This document shows, in pieces, positions 8,380-17,371 of a stretch of 64,000 nucleotides of DNA. The DNA is taken from NCBI GenBank assembly GCA_943370385.1, contig CALRQT020000003.1:186001-250000 (forward strand). The letters run 5' to 3'. The notes below the pieces were generated by a model. The model was not told the DNA's origin and searched no databases. It saw only the letters and a list, made by a program, of their open reading frames with translations. The position numbers were made by a program, and so were the translations under genes. Within the stretch, counting starts at the first letter, position 1, and each line of letters begins with the position of its first letter. The DNA is from BAIKAL-G1 sp943370385. Its GTDB lineage: Bacteria; Cyanobacteriota; Cyanobacteriia; PCC-6307; Cyanobiaceae.

Positions 8380-8653
8380 GCATCAATTTAGACCGCTAGA
8401 GCCAGATCTAGCCAAGCAAGGCCAAAAAAGACTTACCAGAAAGGAAAGGGTGGAGCTGAGAAGCAACGATCAGAATGGGTTGAACGTCGAGAGAGACACC
8501 GCCGTCGATTGGGCAACCGTTAACGGCGACCTGAGTAGGGCCCAAGAGAGCTTGGCCATAGAAGGGTGCACTCTGGTCAAGCCAGTAGCACAACGGATCC
8601 TGGAGACATAACACCATTCGCCTGCCCATCCCAATCCCAACCCATTGAACTCG

Positions 8654-10219
8654 CTACAGGGCGGTTGAGCTACAAATCCGTATTTGATCGAATCGCTTGC
8701 AGCTGAAACGCGTTCGCACCATGGTCTCACCGGCAGAGACGAAGTAATTCCAAGTATCAATTATTCTTTGCTTGTCAGCCTCTATGGGCAGCCAATGGGG
8801 AGGCCGCTCATAGCGGCGAAAGCTAGGATCAATGATGAGTGTTGGTGCCATTCTGACGCATTCCAAAATAGTTTGCAGCCTCTCAGACGAATAGAAGAGA
8901 TACTGGTGGAAGTCTGGGCAGGCCAGCTTGTCCATTGGTGCGCCGTGAGGGATCACATTGGAGTTCTGACCCAGGCGGGCGAACGTATCTCCATTGGTGG
9001 ATGCCACCTTGAAGGATTGAGACTCAGCTGACTCCTGGCTGGCGGAGGCAAGCTTTTTTACAACCGCTGCGGGGGAGTCAATATAATGACGAAAGCTTGG
9101 CATACCACCGAGTAGCACAGCTAGCGAAATGACTGAAATCATGGCAATAGGCATTGACCTCTTTAGCTGGCTCGAAAGCATTGCAGCCAAGACAATCAGT
9201 GTCAGGGTTTGGCCGAAATACATGATCTGCAAATGATGTCTCCATAGCCCCGTAATCGCCAGAATACATAGCGAGAACAAAAAGGTTGCCAGTGTGGCGA
9301 CAGCGAATGACCGAGCCTGCGGATCTCCGCGTTCCATTGCAACGTAAATGGCGAGAATCAGGCCTGCGAATGGCACCACAACAACAGAGACTACGCTTGC
9401 CTGGTCCGTGAATACCGTCCGCAGGTGGGAGCCCAATGAACCGGCGAAGCCGTGGCTATCGATCAACACACTATTGGCGTAAAGGATATTGTTTTGCTGA
9501 GCTTGCAGGTAGCCGAATAGCTCGCCCCTGATGGCGAGCACGGCAAGAATCAAGATCGCAGAGAATAGAAACCCTACGATTAATAAGCTGAGATACTGGG
9601 TGGCAATGCGAAGTCGTCGCTTCCTAGGACTGGAAAGCTCGCTGGCGAGGCAAAATACAACAGGCAGCGGGAACATGATCAACTTCGCAAAGAACAGGAT
9701 GGCCAACAGTAAACCGCTTAATAAAAATCTTTTTCGAAAATAGAGGGAGCAGCACAGCAGACCCAAGGCCGTTGCAGGCAGATGGGTATCACCTGGAAGC
9801 CAGAATGCGCCTGTTACAAGAAAGGGCACGGCGACCAGCAAGGCTTTTTGTTGCCATTTGCCTAATGAGCCGAGGTTTCTAGCAATATCGTAGGCAGAGA
9901 GGGCGGCGATGAACGCCATGGAGAGCTCAAAAACATACTCTCCAGTCGCACCAAACAGTCGCTGGCTTGAAACGGCATAGTAAAAAAGAGGATCCTTGTT
10001 GTCGTAAACGTCAACGTAGAGTCGACTACCCTTATTGAGATACTCGGCTACGGATACAAAGATTGCCCTATCTGATGTGGGACTTGGGATCAGCCTAAAT
10101 GAAAAGCAAGCGACTATAGAAGCTGTCAATGTTGCCAGAAATAGCCATGACCTCCACTGGCGGCTTGTGGCCGGGCTTGTGGTGCTGTCAAGATACCTTT
10201 CTGGATGGAAATACTTCAC
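8654..10219 (-). CDS. Polytopic membrane protein, GT-C glycosyltransferase-like
   Basis: 521-aa protein with about ten hydrophobic segments. The first large periplasmic-side loop carries SDRAIFVSVAEYLNKG and the DNKDPLFYY motif, the kind of Asp/Lys-Asp-Pro arrangement found in dolichol- or polyprenyl-phosphate sugar transferases (PMT/ArnT-like GT-C fold). A soluble C-terminal tail of about 130 residues follows the last helix. The likely role is transfer of a sugar to a lipid or surface polymer; specificity is unknown. Start is GTG 10219. Base composition is clearly lower in GC than neighbouring genes, it stands alone, and the flanks are non-coding, all suggesting acquisition by transfer. Confidence 0.7.
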   Translation of the reverse strand: MKYFHPERYLDSTTSPATSRQWRSWLFLATLTASIVACFSFRLIPSPTSDRAIFVSVAEYLNKGSRLYVDVYDNKDPLFYYAVSSQRLFGATGEYVFELSMAFIAALSAYDIARNLGSLGKWQQKALLVAVPFLVTGAFWLPGDTHLPATALGLLCCSLYFRKRFLLSGLLLAILFFAKLIMFPLPVVFCLASELSSPRKRRLRIATQYLSLLIVGFLFSAILILAVLAIRGELFGYLQAQQNNILYANSVLIDSHGFAGSLGSHLRTVFTDQASVVSVVVVPFAGLILAIYVAMERGDPQARSFAVATLATFLFSLCILAITGLWRHHLQIMYFGQTLTLIVLAAMLSSQLKRSMPIAMISVISLAVLLGGMPSFRHYIDSPAAVVKKLASASQESAESQSFKVASTNGDTFARLGQNSNVIPHGAPMDKLACPDFHQYLFYSSERLQTILECVRMAPTLIIDPSFRRYERPPHWLPIEADKQRIIDTWNYFVSAGETMVRTRFSCKRFDQIRICSSTAL

Positions 10220-11419
10220 GGCCTGGCGCCTAATTGTTCTGGGGTGGGGGAAGTAAGGGCACTAGTACAGGCCTGGTCAGGCCGCCAACCCAGGCCTGGA
10301 TCGGGCCATGATTGACTTGTCTAGTCACTATTTAAGGAAACCATGAACGATCGCCTCTGACGCGCCGTGGCTGACCAGCAAGACCATTGTTCCGCGGTGA
10401 TTTCACCCTAAGACGCAAGGGAGAACGGGCATTTTATTGGGTATCCAATCAAGATAAGCTTGCAAGGGATTACAGGAATCCCGATGAAGCAGGGATGGGG
10501 CTGATTCCCCCCATGTATCGAGCCGAACCAAAAAACGCCCAGGGCCCCGCCCCTCTGCCTGGTAAGAACACACCTCTCCAGGCCGACCACTAGCAACAAG
10601 CAGGGTCTTGATTTAGAAGGGTCATGGCGACTCTGGGCAGTTCGCCGCAGCGAATCAGCTAGATCGTCTCAGTCGCAACGGTTGCGCTGGCCCTGCTTCG
10701 CGACCATGGGCCCAGCTGATGCCGGCAAGGCATTCGTGCACAACCCTGCGACCAGAGGCTCGAGCGGGTGGGTCCAGGCTTGAATTCGCCCCTACGGCCA
10801 GGCCTGGGGAGACTTCGGCAGCAGGCCGCTCAAGAGGGCACCGATGGTGTTTCCGATAGTGACACCTGGACCATTTGAAGAGGACCTGGTGGCGTAGGGG
10901 CTCCCCAAATCAATGGCAGCCGGGCCATGGCCGAAGGAAACGGGACAGAAGCCGAGCAGACCACTCTGCTGACCATCATTGCCGACATGTCTGTCCAAGC
11001 GCCTATCCCCTAATCACGACCTCACCACCCCAACCCCATGCCCGGTGCCTTGGTCAAGTTTCAATGGCGGTTGGGCGGGGCCCGCCCTTTTCCGCATCAG
11101 TTTTGCAGCAGCTGACTGCCAATCACGGGACAGGAAAGTTCTAAGGCGGAGTCCCAAAACAACGTTGTGTCAGTCAAATTGTGAGTCTTGCCAAGTCGTG
11201 AACTTGGTAAGACTCATGGCGCAGGGAAAAGGGTGAACCACCGTGCCGTTCTGCCCCAGATTCCGACCTGGATGAACCAGAAGGGGCATCAGAGCGGGGC
11301 TTCGTTTCCGGCTACGGGGCCGGTCTACGTCACCGTCGCGACAGACACCCCATGTCGAAAAGGGAGTCAGATCAGAAAACTGTAGAAGGCAGTCACCAAC
11401 ACAGCAGTTCCCTCTCACC
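10220..11419. other. 1.2-kb region with no supportable gene
   Basis: No open frame here has recognisable domains, sensible composition or a plausible neighbour relation; the longest are under 90 codons and overlap each other on opposite strands. GC is lower than in the housekeeping flanks. The only clear structure is the 15-bp inverted repeat at 11182-11216. The region may be decayed accessory DNA. Confidence 0.6.
11182..11216. repeat. Inverted repeat, 15-bp arms with 5-base loop
   Basis: TGAGTCTTGCCAAGT (11182-11196) faces ACTTGGTAAGACTCA (11202-11216) with one mismatch (G-U if transcribed) around a CGTGA loop. No T-run follows on either strand, so a simple terminator is unlikely; an operator or a mobile-element remnant is possible. 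Confidence 0.75.
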
Positions 11420-12832
11420 CTAAGCCCAATCGTGGGCCGGCAGGGGCCAAATGCTGCGGATTTCCCCCAACCGTTGGTGCGCTTCCCGGGCCCGCTGCTC
11501 GGGGTCGGTGGCCTGCAAAAGCATGGTGAGATGGCCCAGTTTGCGGCCCAGGGCCGAGCCCTGCTTGCCGTACCAATGCAGCGTTGCCTGGGGGAGGGCC
11601 GCCAGGGCCGCTAGGGCGGCTTCACACTCGGCCTCGCCCCGATCGATGCCAAGCAGGTTGACCATCAACGCCCCGGCGGCCGTCAGCTCAGGCACTTGCA
11701 AGGGCTGGCCGTCAACGATGCGCACCTGCTGGGCGAACTGGCTGATGGAACAGGCCTCGATGCTGTAGTGGCCGGAGTTGTGGGTGCGGGGAGCCAGTTC
11801 GTTAACGAGCAGCCCGGCCGGACCATAGAAAAATTCAATCGAGAGCACCCCCACGTAGTCCAAGGCCGTCAGCAGGGAGGCCGCCATGTTGCGGGCCATC
11901 GCTTCCAGCGATTGGCTGGCTTGGGCCGGGGCAAGTACCCAGTCACAGACCTGGTGCTGTTGGTGGGTTTCCACCAGGGGGTAGCAGGCCACGGCGCCAG
12001 CACGGTCACGGCAGGCCACCAGGGCCAGTTCCCGCTCAAAGGCCACGAACTCTTCCAGGATCCAGAGGGCCGGATCCACCTGATTCAGCAACTGGCCCAG
12101 CTCCGCCGCCGATCGGAGAATCAAGGTGGCCTTGCCGTCGTAGCCGCCCCGTATCGCCTTGGCCACCAGAGGGAAACTCCAGCCCTGGGGTAATCCCCCT
12201 TGGGCCGGCGACGGTTGCCCGGGGGCTTCCCCATCAGCATCAGCCGCGTGAACGGCTAACTCGCCTGGCTCAGGCTCTGGTGCAACAGCCGCAGCAGGGA
12301 CTGGGCTCGCCACTTGCCATGGAACGGCCGAGTCGAAAAAGTTCGCCGCCGCGGCTGGGTTGCTGGCTTGCTCCAGGCTGGAGCGGGGCTGGAGCCGGGC
12401 GGCGGGCCCCAGGGCGTTGAGCGGCAGCCAGCGGGGCGTTGGAATCGAGAGGCGGCCCAGCAGGTCCCGTTGCTGGCGCTTGTCCACCAGGGGACCCAAC
12501 GACTCCAGGCTGGGCAGGAAGAGCACACCCGCCTCGGCCAAGGGGGCCAGGGCGTCGAGATCGACCCATTCATTCTCAAAGCTGATGGCGCCGCAACGCC
12601 GGCTCAGCTCCAAGGTGGCGCTGGCATCGCCAACTTTCGCCTGCAGCACAGTGGTGGCCAGGCCCACGGCCGGATCGGCCGTCCCAGGGGTCTGCAGATG
12701 CAGGGGAACCCCCTGCTGCCGCGCCGCCTCGGCCAGCATCAAGGCCAGTTGGCCGCCCCCCACAATGCCGATCCCCTCGGAGTGGGGCGACCCGGTCGGC
12801 TGCAGGGGCAGCAAGGCGGGATCAGTGCTCAC
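11420..12832 (-). CDS. purK: 5-(carboxyamino)imidazole ribonucleotide synthase PurK
   Basis: Purine biosynthesis: ATP-dependent carboxylation of AIR to N5-CAIR. The N-terminal nucleotide fold (GIGIVGGGQLALMLAEAA), ATP-grasp core (FPLVAKAIRGGYDGK, WILEEFV) and C-terminal motifs (FEFFYG-type, NELAPRTHNSGHYSIEAC) are all present. Between the conserved DLLGRLSIPTPRW helix and the FPLVAKA strand lies an unusual insertion of about 70 Ala/Pro/Glu-rich residues, near residues 150-220. GTG 12832 is preferred; the frame is open to 12859. No purE is adjacent. Confidence 0.92.
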   Translation of the reverse strand: MSTDPALLPLQPTGSPHSEGIGIVGGGQLALMLAEAARQQGVPLHLQTPGTADPAVGLATTVLQAKVGDASATLELSRRCGAISFENEWVDLDALAPLAEAGVLFLPSLESLGPLVDKRQQRDLLGRLSIPTPRWLPLNALGPAARLQPRSSLEQASNPAAAANFFDSAVPWQVASPVPAAAVAPEPEPGELAVHAADADGEAPGQPSPAQGGLPQGWSFPLVAKAIRGGYDGKATLILRSAAELGQLLNQVDPALWILEEFVAFERELALVACRDRAGAVACYPLVETHQQHQVCDWVLAPAQASQSLEAMARNMAASLLTALDYVGVLSIEFFYGPAGLLVNELAPRTHNSGHYSIEACSISQFAQQVRIVDGQPLQVPELTAAGALMVNLLGIDRGEAECEAALAALAALPQATLHWYGKQGSALGRKLGHLTMLLQATDPEQRAREAHQRLGEIRSIWPLPAHDWA

Positions 12833-12884
12833 AACCACCTCGCGCCTGCGGCAGGCCAATCACCCACTTTGGCACCGGATCGGG

Positions 12885-12928
12885 CCAAACCCTGGCCCAA
12901 CCCAAACCCTGGCCCAACCCAAACTCAG
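12885..12928. repeat. 17-bp tandem repeat spanning the permease stop codon
   Basis: Two perfect copies of CCAAACCCTGGCCCAAC (12885-12901, 12902-12918) plus a partial third copy that includes the stop codon (12925-12927) of the minus-strand permease gene. 17 bp is not a multiple of three. Confidence 0.85.
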
Positions 12929-13815
12929 GTCAGGCCCCGCTCCCCCGCAGCCACAAGCCGCACCAGGCTGAGCAGCAGCACAATCAGGAACAGGGCCAGG
13001 CCCACGGTGCAGGCATAGCTGATTTCGAGTTCCGAGAAGGCCTGGTCATAGACGTAATACACCAGGGTGCGGGTCGAATCGGCGGGCCCGCCCTGGGTCA
13101 TCAAGAACACCTCCTCAAACACCTTGGTGGCCGCAATCGCCGAGATCACGGCCACCAAGGTGATGTAGGGCCTCAGCAGGGGCAAGGTGATATCAACGTG
13201 TTTGCGCCAGCCCTCACTGCCATCGAGGGAGGCGGCTTCGTAGAGATCCTTGGAGATGCCCTGGAGACCGGCCACAAAGATCACCATGTAGTAGCCCAGG
13301 CCCTTCCAGAGGGTCACCAGCATCACCGCCGGCAGGGCCAATAGGGGGTTGGTGAGAAAGCCAATCGGCGAAAAAGTAGGCCCGAGCAGGCTGGCCAGCC
13401 AGCCATTGATCAGGCCGGTTTCGGCGTAAAGCCAGCGAAAGGCAATGGCTGCCACCACGATCGACACCAACACAGGCGCATAGAAGGCGGCCCGGAACCA
13501 ATGGATGCCTGGCAGCTGCCGATTGACCAGTACGGCGAGCACTAGGGATCCCAGCACAATCGGCGGCACCACGCCAACGAGGTAAACCAAGGTTGTGCCA
13601 AGCACCCGGAAAAACATCGGGTCGTGGAGCAGGCGCTTGAGGTTGGCCAACCCCACAAATTTCAGGGGTTCGGCCACATCGAGGCCCGTCTGGCTGACGC
13701 TCATCAATAGGGCCATGGCGGCCGGCACCAGCACCGACAGGCCAAGCAGCAACAATGCCGGTGCCAGGAAGGCCCAGGCGGTGCGATTGCGTCTGGGGCT
13801 GGAAGCCTCGGCCAT
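12925..13815 (-). CDS. Sugar-type ABC transporter permease (MalF/UgpA family)
   Basis: 296-aa inner-membrane permease with six predicted helices. It carries the cytoplasmic EAA motif (EAASLDGSEGWRKHVDITLP) that docks the ATPase, so it belongs to the carbohydrate uptake (CUT1) group. No partner permease, binding protein or ATPase gene lies next to it, so the substrate and partners must be encoded elsewhere. ATG 13815; the start faces aroB on the other strand with about 85 bases between them. The stop codon lies within a 17-bp repeat. Confidence 0.9.
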   Translation of the reverse strand: MAEASSPRRNRTAWAFLAPALLLLGLSVLVPAAMALLMSVSQTGLDVAEPLKFVGLANLKRLLHDPMFFRVLGTTLVYLVGVVPPIVLGSLVLAVLVNRQLPGIHWFRAAFYAPVLVSIVVAAIAFRWLYAETGLINGWLASLLGPTFSPIGFLTNPLLALPAVMLVTLWKGLGYYMVIFVAGLQGISKDLYEAASLDGSEGWRKHVDITLPLLRPYITLVAVISAIAATKVFEEVFLMTQGGPADSTRTLVYYVYDQAFSELEISYACTVGLALFLIVLLLSLVRLVAAGERGLT

Positions 13816-13900
13816 GGCCCAAACCTTAGGGGCTTGCTGGCCTGGGCAAGCTCAGGCGGCAGACTCGCTGATAGCCCAGACGCCCTTGCCCGTGCCCGCC

Positions 13901-15070
13901 GTGAGCAGCAGCCCCGCCACTCCAGTCAGCTCGATCCAGGCAGGCCACTCCCCTTCCCAGGCGCAACCGGTGGTGTTTGAGACGATTGAGGTCGCCCTGC
14001 AAAGCCACCCCTATCCGGTGGTGATTGGGCCTGGCGGCCTGGCCCAGCTAGGTGCCCTGGTGGCCCAGCAGGGTTTTGGCGCCGGAACGAAGGTGTTAAT
14101 CGTCAGCAATCCGGAGGTGGAGGCCCTGTATGGGGACTCGGCCCTGGCCAGCCTGCAGGCCGCCGGCTTCGACACCACGCTGCTGGTGGTGGAGGCCGGT
14201 GAACAGCAGAAAACCCCCGCCACCATTGGCCTCATTCACGATGCCGCCTTCGAGCGCAAATTGGAGCGTCGCTCCTTGCTGGTGGCCCTTGGCGGCGGGG
14301 TCGTCGGTGACATGACTGGCTTTGCGGCCGCCACCTGGCTCAGGGGAATCGCCGTGGTGCAGGTGCCCACCACCCTGCTGGCCATGGTCGATGCGGCGAT
14401 CGGCGGCAAGACGGGGGTGAACCATCCGGGCGGCAAGAACCTGATCGGGGCCTTCCACCAACCCAGGCTGGTGCTGATTGATCCCCAGACCCTGGCCAGC
14501 CTGCCGGAACGGGAGTTCCGGGCCGGCATGGCCGAGGTGATCAAGTACGGGGTGATCGGCGATCCCGACTTGTTTGCCGCCCTCGAGGCCGCCGGCGACC
14601 TCTCCAGCCTGGAGCGGCTGAGCGCCCAACTTCTTCAGGCCATCCTGCAGCGTTCGGCGGCGGCCAAGGCCCAGGTGGTGGCGGCCGATGAGCACGAGGG
14701 CGGCCTGCGGGCGATCCTCAACTACGGCCACACCCTCGGCCATGTGGTGGAAGCCCTCTGCGGCTACGGCACCTATTTGCATGGCGAAGCCGTGGCGATC
14801 GGCATGGTCGCCGCCGGCGAAATCGCCCTGGCCCTGGGCCTGTGGACAGCGAGCGAGCAGGAGCGCCAACGGGGCCTGGTGGCGGCCGCCGGCCTGCCCC
14901 AGCGCTGGCCCGATCTCGACCTGGAGGCGGTGTTGGCCTGCCTGCAGGGGGATAAGAAGGTGCGCGACGGCCGGGTGCGCTTTGTGCTGCCCACGGGCAT
15001 CGGCAGCGTGGTGATCCGCGATGACATCGACGCTGCGGTGATCGGAGCGGCCCTGGAGCGGCTGGCCTGA
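13901..15070 (+). CDS. aroB: 3-dehydroquinate synthase AroB
   Basis: Second step of the shikimate pathway (DAHP to 3-dehydroquinate; NAD+ and divalent metal dependent). Motifs are intact: GGGVVGDMTGFAAATWLRG (NAD binding), KTGVNHPGGKNLIGAFHQP, and the metal-ligand regions EVIKYG, NYGHTLGHVVEAL and HGEAVAIGM. The frame stays open back into the divergent permease gene, so the true start is downstream: GTG 13901 gives 389 aa; GTG 13970 would begin just before the conserved domain and is equally possible. Confidence 0.95.
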   Translation: MSSSPATPVSSIQAGHSPSQAQPVVFETIEVALQSHPYPVVIGPGGLAQLGALVAQQGFGAGTKVLIVSNPEVEALYGDSALASLQAAGFDTTLLVVEAGEQQKTPATIGLIHDAAFERKLERRSLLVALGGGVVGDMTGFAAATWLRGIAVVQVPTTLLAMVDAAIGGKTGVNHPGGKNLIGAFHQPRLVLIDPQTLASLPEREFRAGMAEVIKYGVIGDPDLFAALEAAGDLSSLERLSAQLLQAILQRSAAAKAQVVAADEHEGGLRAILNYGHTLGHVVEALCGYGTYLHGEAVAIGMVAAGEIALALGLWTASEQERQRGLVAAAGLPQRWPDLDLEAVLACLQGDKKVRDGRVRFVLPTGIGSVVIRDDIDAAVIGAALERLA

Positions 15071-15076
15071 GCTAGT

Positions 15077-16489
15077 TCAGGGATCGCGCAGAAACAGCGG
15101 CAGCGGCGACTCCCCGGGGGGCTGGCTCCCTGGGGGGTTGGCCGGACCAGGGTGCAGGCTTGATCGGGGCTTGTCCCCAGCACCTGGTGCGGCAGAAGAG
15201 CCATCCCGGCTGAAGGCAAACCAACGGAACGCCCCTAGGCCGGCGGGATCCACCAGGCGCAGCAGGCTTTCGCGCCGGCTTAGGGCCGTCGCCAGATCGA
15301 GCCGTTGCCCAGCCACCGGCGTTTGCAGGCCATGGAGCCGCTGGGCCAACCCCAGGGCCAGCAGGGCCTCCCCCTGGCTGCGCTGGCCAAGCAGGTGCCA
15401 GCCGCCCTGGCGGGCCGCCAGCACCAGGCTGTCGCTGCAGAGATGGGCCGTCAGGTCCCAGGAGCCCGGTTGGCGCAGGGGGTCGCCGCTGGCCTCCTGC
15501 TGGCGGTAGGCCATCAGGGTGCCATCCAGCCGCTGGGGGGCGTAGTAGCGCTCGGCAGGGATGGCGTAATCAATCACCAGCAACCGGCCGTGGGCGATCC
15601 CGGCGGCGCAGCTGGCCAGCCAGGGCGCCAACTCCGGATGCAGCTCCGTGGCCCAGCCCGGGCCCCGCCGTGGGTCGGGGGGCCAGAGGCCTAGGGACTC
15701 CAGGGCTGGTTCCGCCTCCGGGCCTAGGGGATCGCCATCGATGAGCTCCAGGCTCTCCGGCTGGCCAGCCTCCTGGCTGAGGGCCACCCGTTGCTGGCGC
15801 CACTGGCGGCCATCCCAACGGATCCGCTCCACCGCTAAGGCATCAAGCACCTCATGGGCGAGCACCACGCCAAGGCAAGGGGATTGGGCCAGCACCTCGG
15901 CGCTGACCCAGCGGCAGGGCAAGGGGCTGGATTGGAGCCGCTGGCGCTGGCGGGCTGCCATGCCGCCATTGGGTTCCACCAACACCAGCTCGCAGCAGGC
16001 CGCCAGCTCAGGCCACCCCAGGGCCAGGGCCTGGGCCAGCTGCAGGGCCAACTCCCCTTCGCCCGGCCCCGTTTCCACCAGGGCCAGGGGCCTAGGGAGA
16101 TCGCAACTAGCTCCGCCGGGGCTGGCACACCTTTCAAGATCGAGACCCTGCTCCAGCGCCAGCTCCGCCAGCCACTCGGCCAGCTGGGGGACGAGCAGGG
16201 CCGCGAAGTCCGAGCCCAGGGATGGGGAAGTGACGAAATCGCCGCGGCGGCCAATCTGGAGGCGGCCGCTGCCATAGGCCCCGTGGTCGGGATCATGGAG
16301 GGCCCAGGCCATGTAGGTGCGGAACGGCACCGAGCCCCCCGCCGCCAGCAACCGCTGCCGCAACCACTCGGGCAGGTCTGACTCGTCCAGGCGGGAGATC
16401 AAGGGCTGAAGATCAAGGGGTCGAGGCCCGGGGCCCACGGCACCGGCCAAGTGTCGGTGAGAATGCTGAGCCACTGAAGCAGCAGCCAT
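15077..16489 (-). CDS. SAM-dependent methyltransferase, MidA/NDUFAF7 (DUF185) family
   Basis: Class I methyltransferase related to mitochondrial NDUFAF7, which methylates an arginine in complex I; a similar role on NDH-1 in cyanobacteria is inference. Visible: RTYMAWALHDPDHGAYGSG (family signature), GDFVTSPSLGSDFAALLVPQ, the SAM-binding LALVETGPGEGELALQLAQAL, and the VVLAHEVLDALAVERI segment. ATG 16489 shares the same CATG with the divergent start at 16488; GTG 16438 would leave room for promoters and may be the real start. Converges with aroB, with only 6 bases between stop codons. Confidence 0.88.
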   Translation of the reverse strand: MAAASVAQHSHRHLAGAVGPGPRPLDLQPLISRLDESDLPEWLRQRLLAAGGSVPFRTYMAWALHDPDHGAYGSGRLQIGRRGDFVTSPSLGSDFAALLVPQLAEWLAELALEQGLDLERCASPGGASCDLPRPLALVETGPGEGELALQLAQALALGWPELAACCELVLVEPNGGMAARQRQRLQSSPLPCRWVSAEVLAQSPCLGVVLAHEVLDALAVERIRWDGRQWRQQRVALSQEAGQPESLELIDGDPLGPEAEPALESLGLWPPDPRRGPGWATELHPELAPWLASCAAGIAHGRLLVIDYAIPAERYYAPQRLDGTLMAYRQQEASGDPLRQPGSWDLTAHLCSDSLVLAARQGGWHLLGQRSQGEALLALGLAQRLHGLQTPVAGQRLDLATALSRRESLLRLVDPAGLGAFRWFAFSRDGSSAAPGAGDKPRSSLHPGPANPPGSQPPGESPLPLFLRDP

Positions 16490-17318
16490 GGGCCTTTGCG
16501 ACACGTTCAGGCGCCTGGGTCGCTTCGCCGCCGGCCTGCTGTTGCTGGTCAGCCTGCTGGGGTTTGGCCCCGGGCCGGCCCAGGCCTATGACAACCCCGA
16601 CCTCCTGCCCGACCACCCCACCCCGGTGATCGACCTGGCCAAGGCCCTCAGCGATGGCCAGCGCGCCAGCCTGGAGGCCAACCTCAACGCCTTTGAGGCC
16701 AGCAGTGGCTGGAAGCTGCGGGTGCTGAGCCAATACGACCGCACCCCGGGGTTAGCGGTGAAGGAGTTTTGGGGCCTGGATGAACGCAGCCTGGTGCTGG
16801 TGGCCGACCCCCGCGGCGGCAACCTGCTCAACTTCAACGTCGGCGATGCCCTCTTCGCCCTGATGCCACGCACCTTCTGGGTCGAACTGCAAACCCGCTA
16901 CGGCAACCAGTACTACGTGCGCGAGCACGGCGAAGATGGCGCCATCGTGGATGCCCTGGCGTCGGTGCAGGGCTGCCTGGAGCGGGGCGGCTGCCAGGTG
17001 GTGCCAGGCCTACCCCAGGAGCAGTGGCTGCTCACCCTCTGCACCTCCCTGCTGGGCGGCTTGATCGTTGGGTTTGCCGCCTACCCGCGCAAGGAAGGGC
17101 ACCGGGTGGAATGGGCCTGGGTGCTGCTGCTTTCGCCCCTGTGGGGACTGCTGTTCCTCGTGTTTGGACTCGGTCCGGTGCTGACCCGCACCAGCGACTG
17201 GCTGCCCATCAGCCGCAACTGCCTTGGCTTTGTAGCCGCGGCCCTCGCGGCCTACCTCATCGCCCAGCAAACCGTTGGCCGCTCGCGCCCCACTGATCAG
17301 GGCAGCGGGGAGAGCTGA
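16488..17318 (+). CDS. TPM-domain thylakoid/lumenal protein, Psb32-like
   Basis: 276 aa. The N-terminal signal segment (residues about 11-32, FAAGLLLLVSLLGFGPGPAQA) directs export. A TPM domain follows (about 40-165; motifs VIDLAKALSDGQRASLEANLNAFE, LVLVADPRGGNLLNFNVG, FWVELQTRYGNQY). Then two to three C-terminal transmembrane helices anchor it. The architecture matches Psb32, which protects or repairs photosystem II in cyanobacteria; the role is inferred from family and organism. Divergent from the MidA-type methyltransferase, with abutting starts. Confidence 0.8.
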   Translation: MGLCDTFRRLGRFAAGLLLLVSLLGFGPGPAQAYDNPDLLPDHPTPVIDLAKALSDGQRASLEANLNAFEASSGWKLRVLSQYDRTPGLAVKEFWGLDERSLVLVADPRGGNLLNFNVGDALFALMPRTFWVELQTRYGNQYYVREHGEDGAIVDALASVQGCLERGGCQVVPGLPQEQWLLTLCTSLLGGLIVGFAAYPRKEGHRVEWAWVLLLSPLWGLLFLVFGLGPVLTRTSDWLPISRNCLGFVAAALAAYLIAQQTVGRSRPTDQGSGES

Positions 17319-17371
17319 TCTGGCCTGGCTGGCGTTGGCCCCAGGCTGGCGGGGTCCCTTAAAAACCGAGC

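Noticed and set aside
10640..10760. tRNA-like GC-rich segment
   Set aside because: No T-loop GGTTCGA motif or acceptor stem pairing found.
10387..11236. Several short open frames in the island region
   Set aside because: No domain, poor composition, mutual overlap on both strands, no supporting start context.
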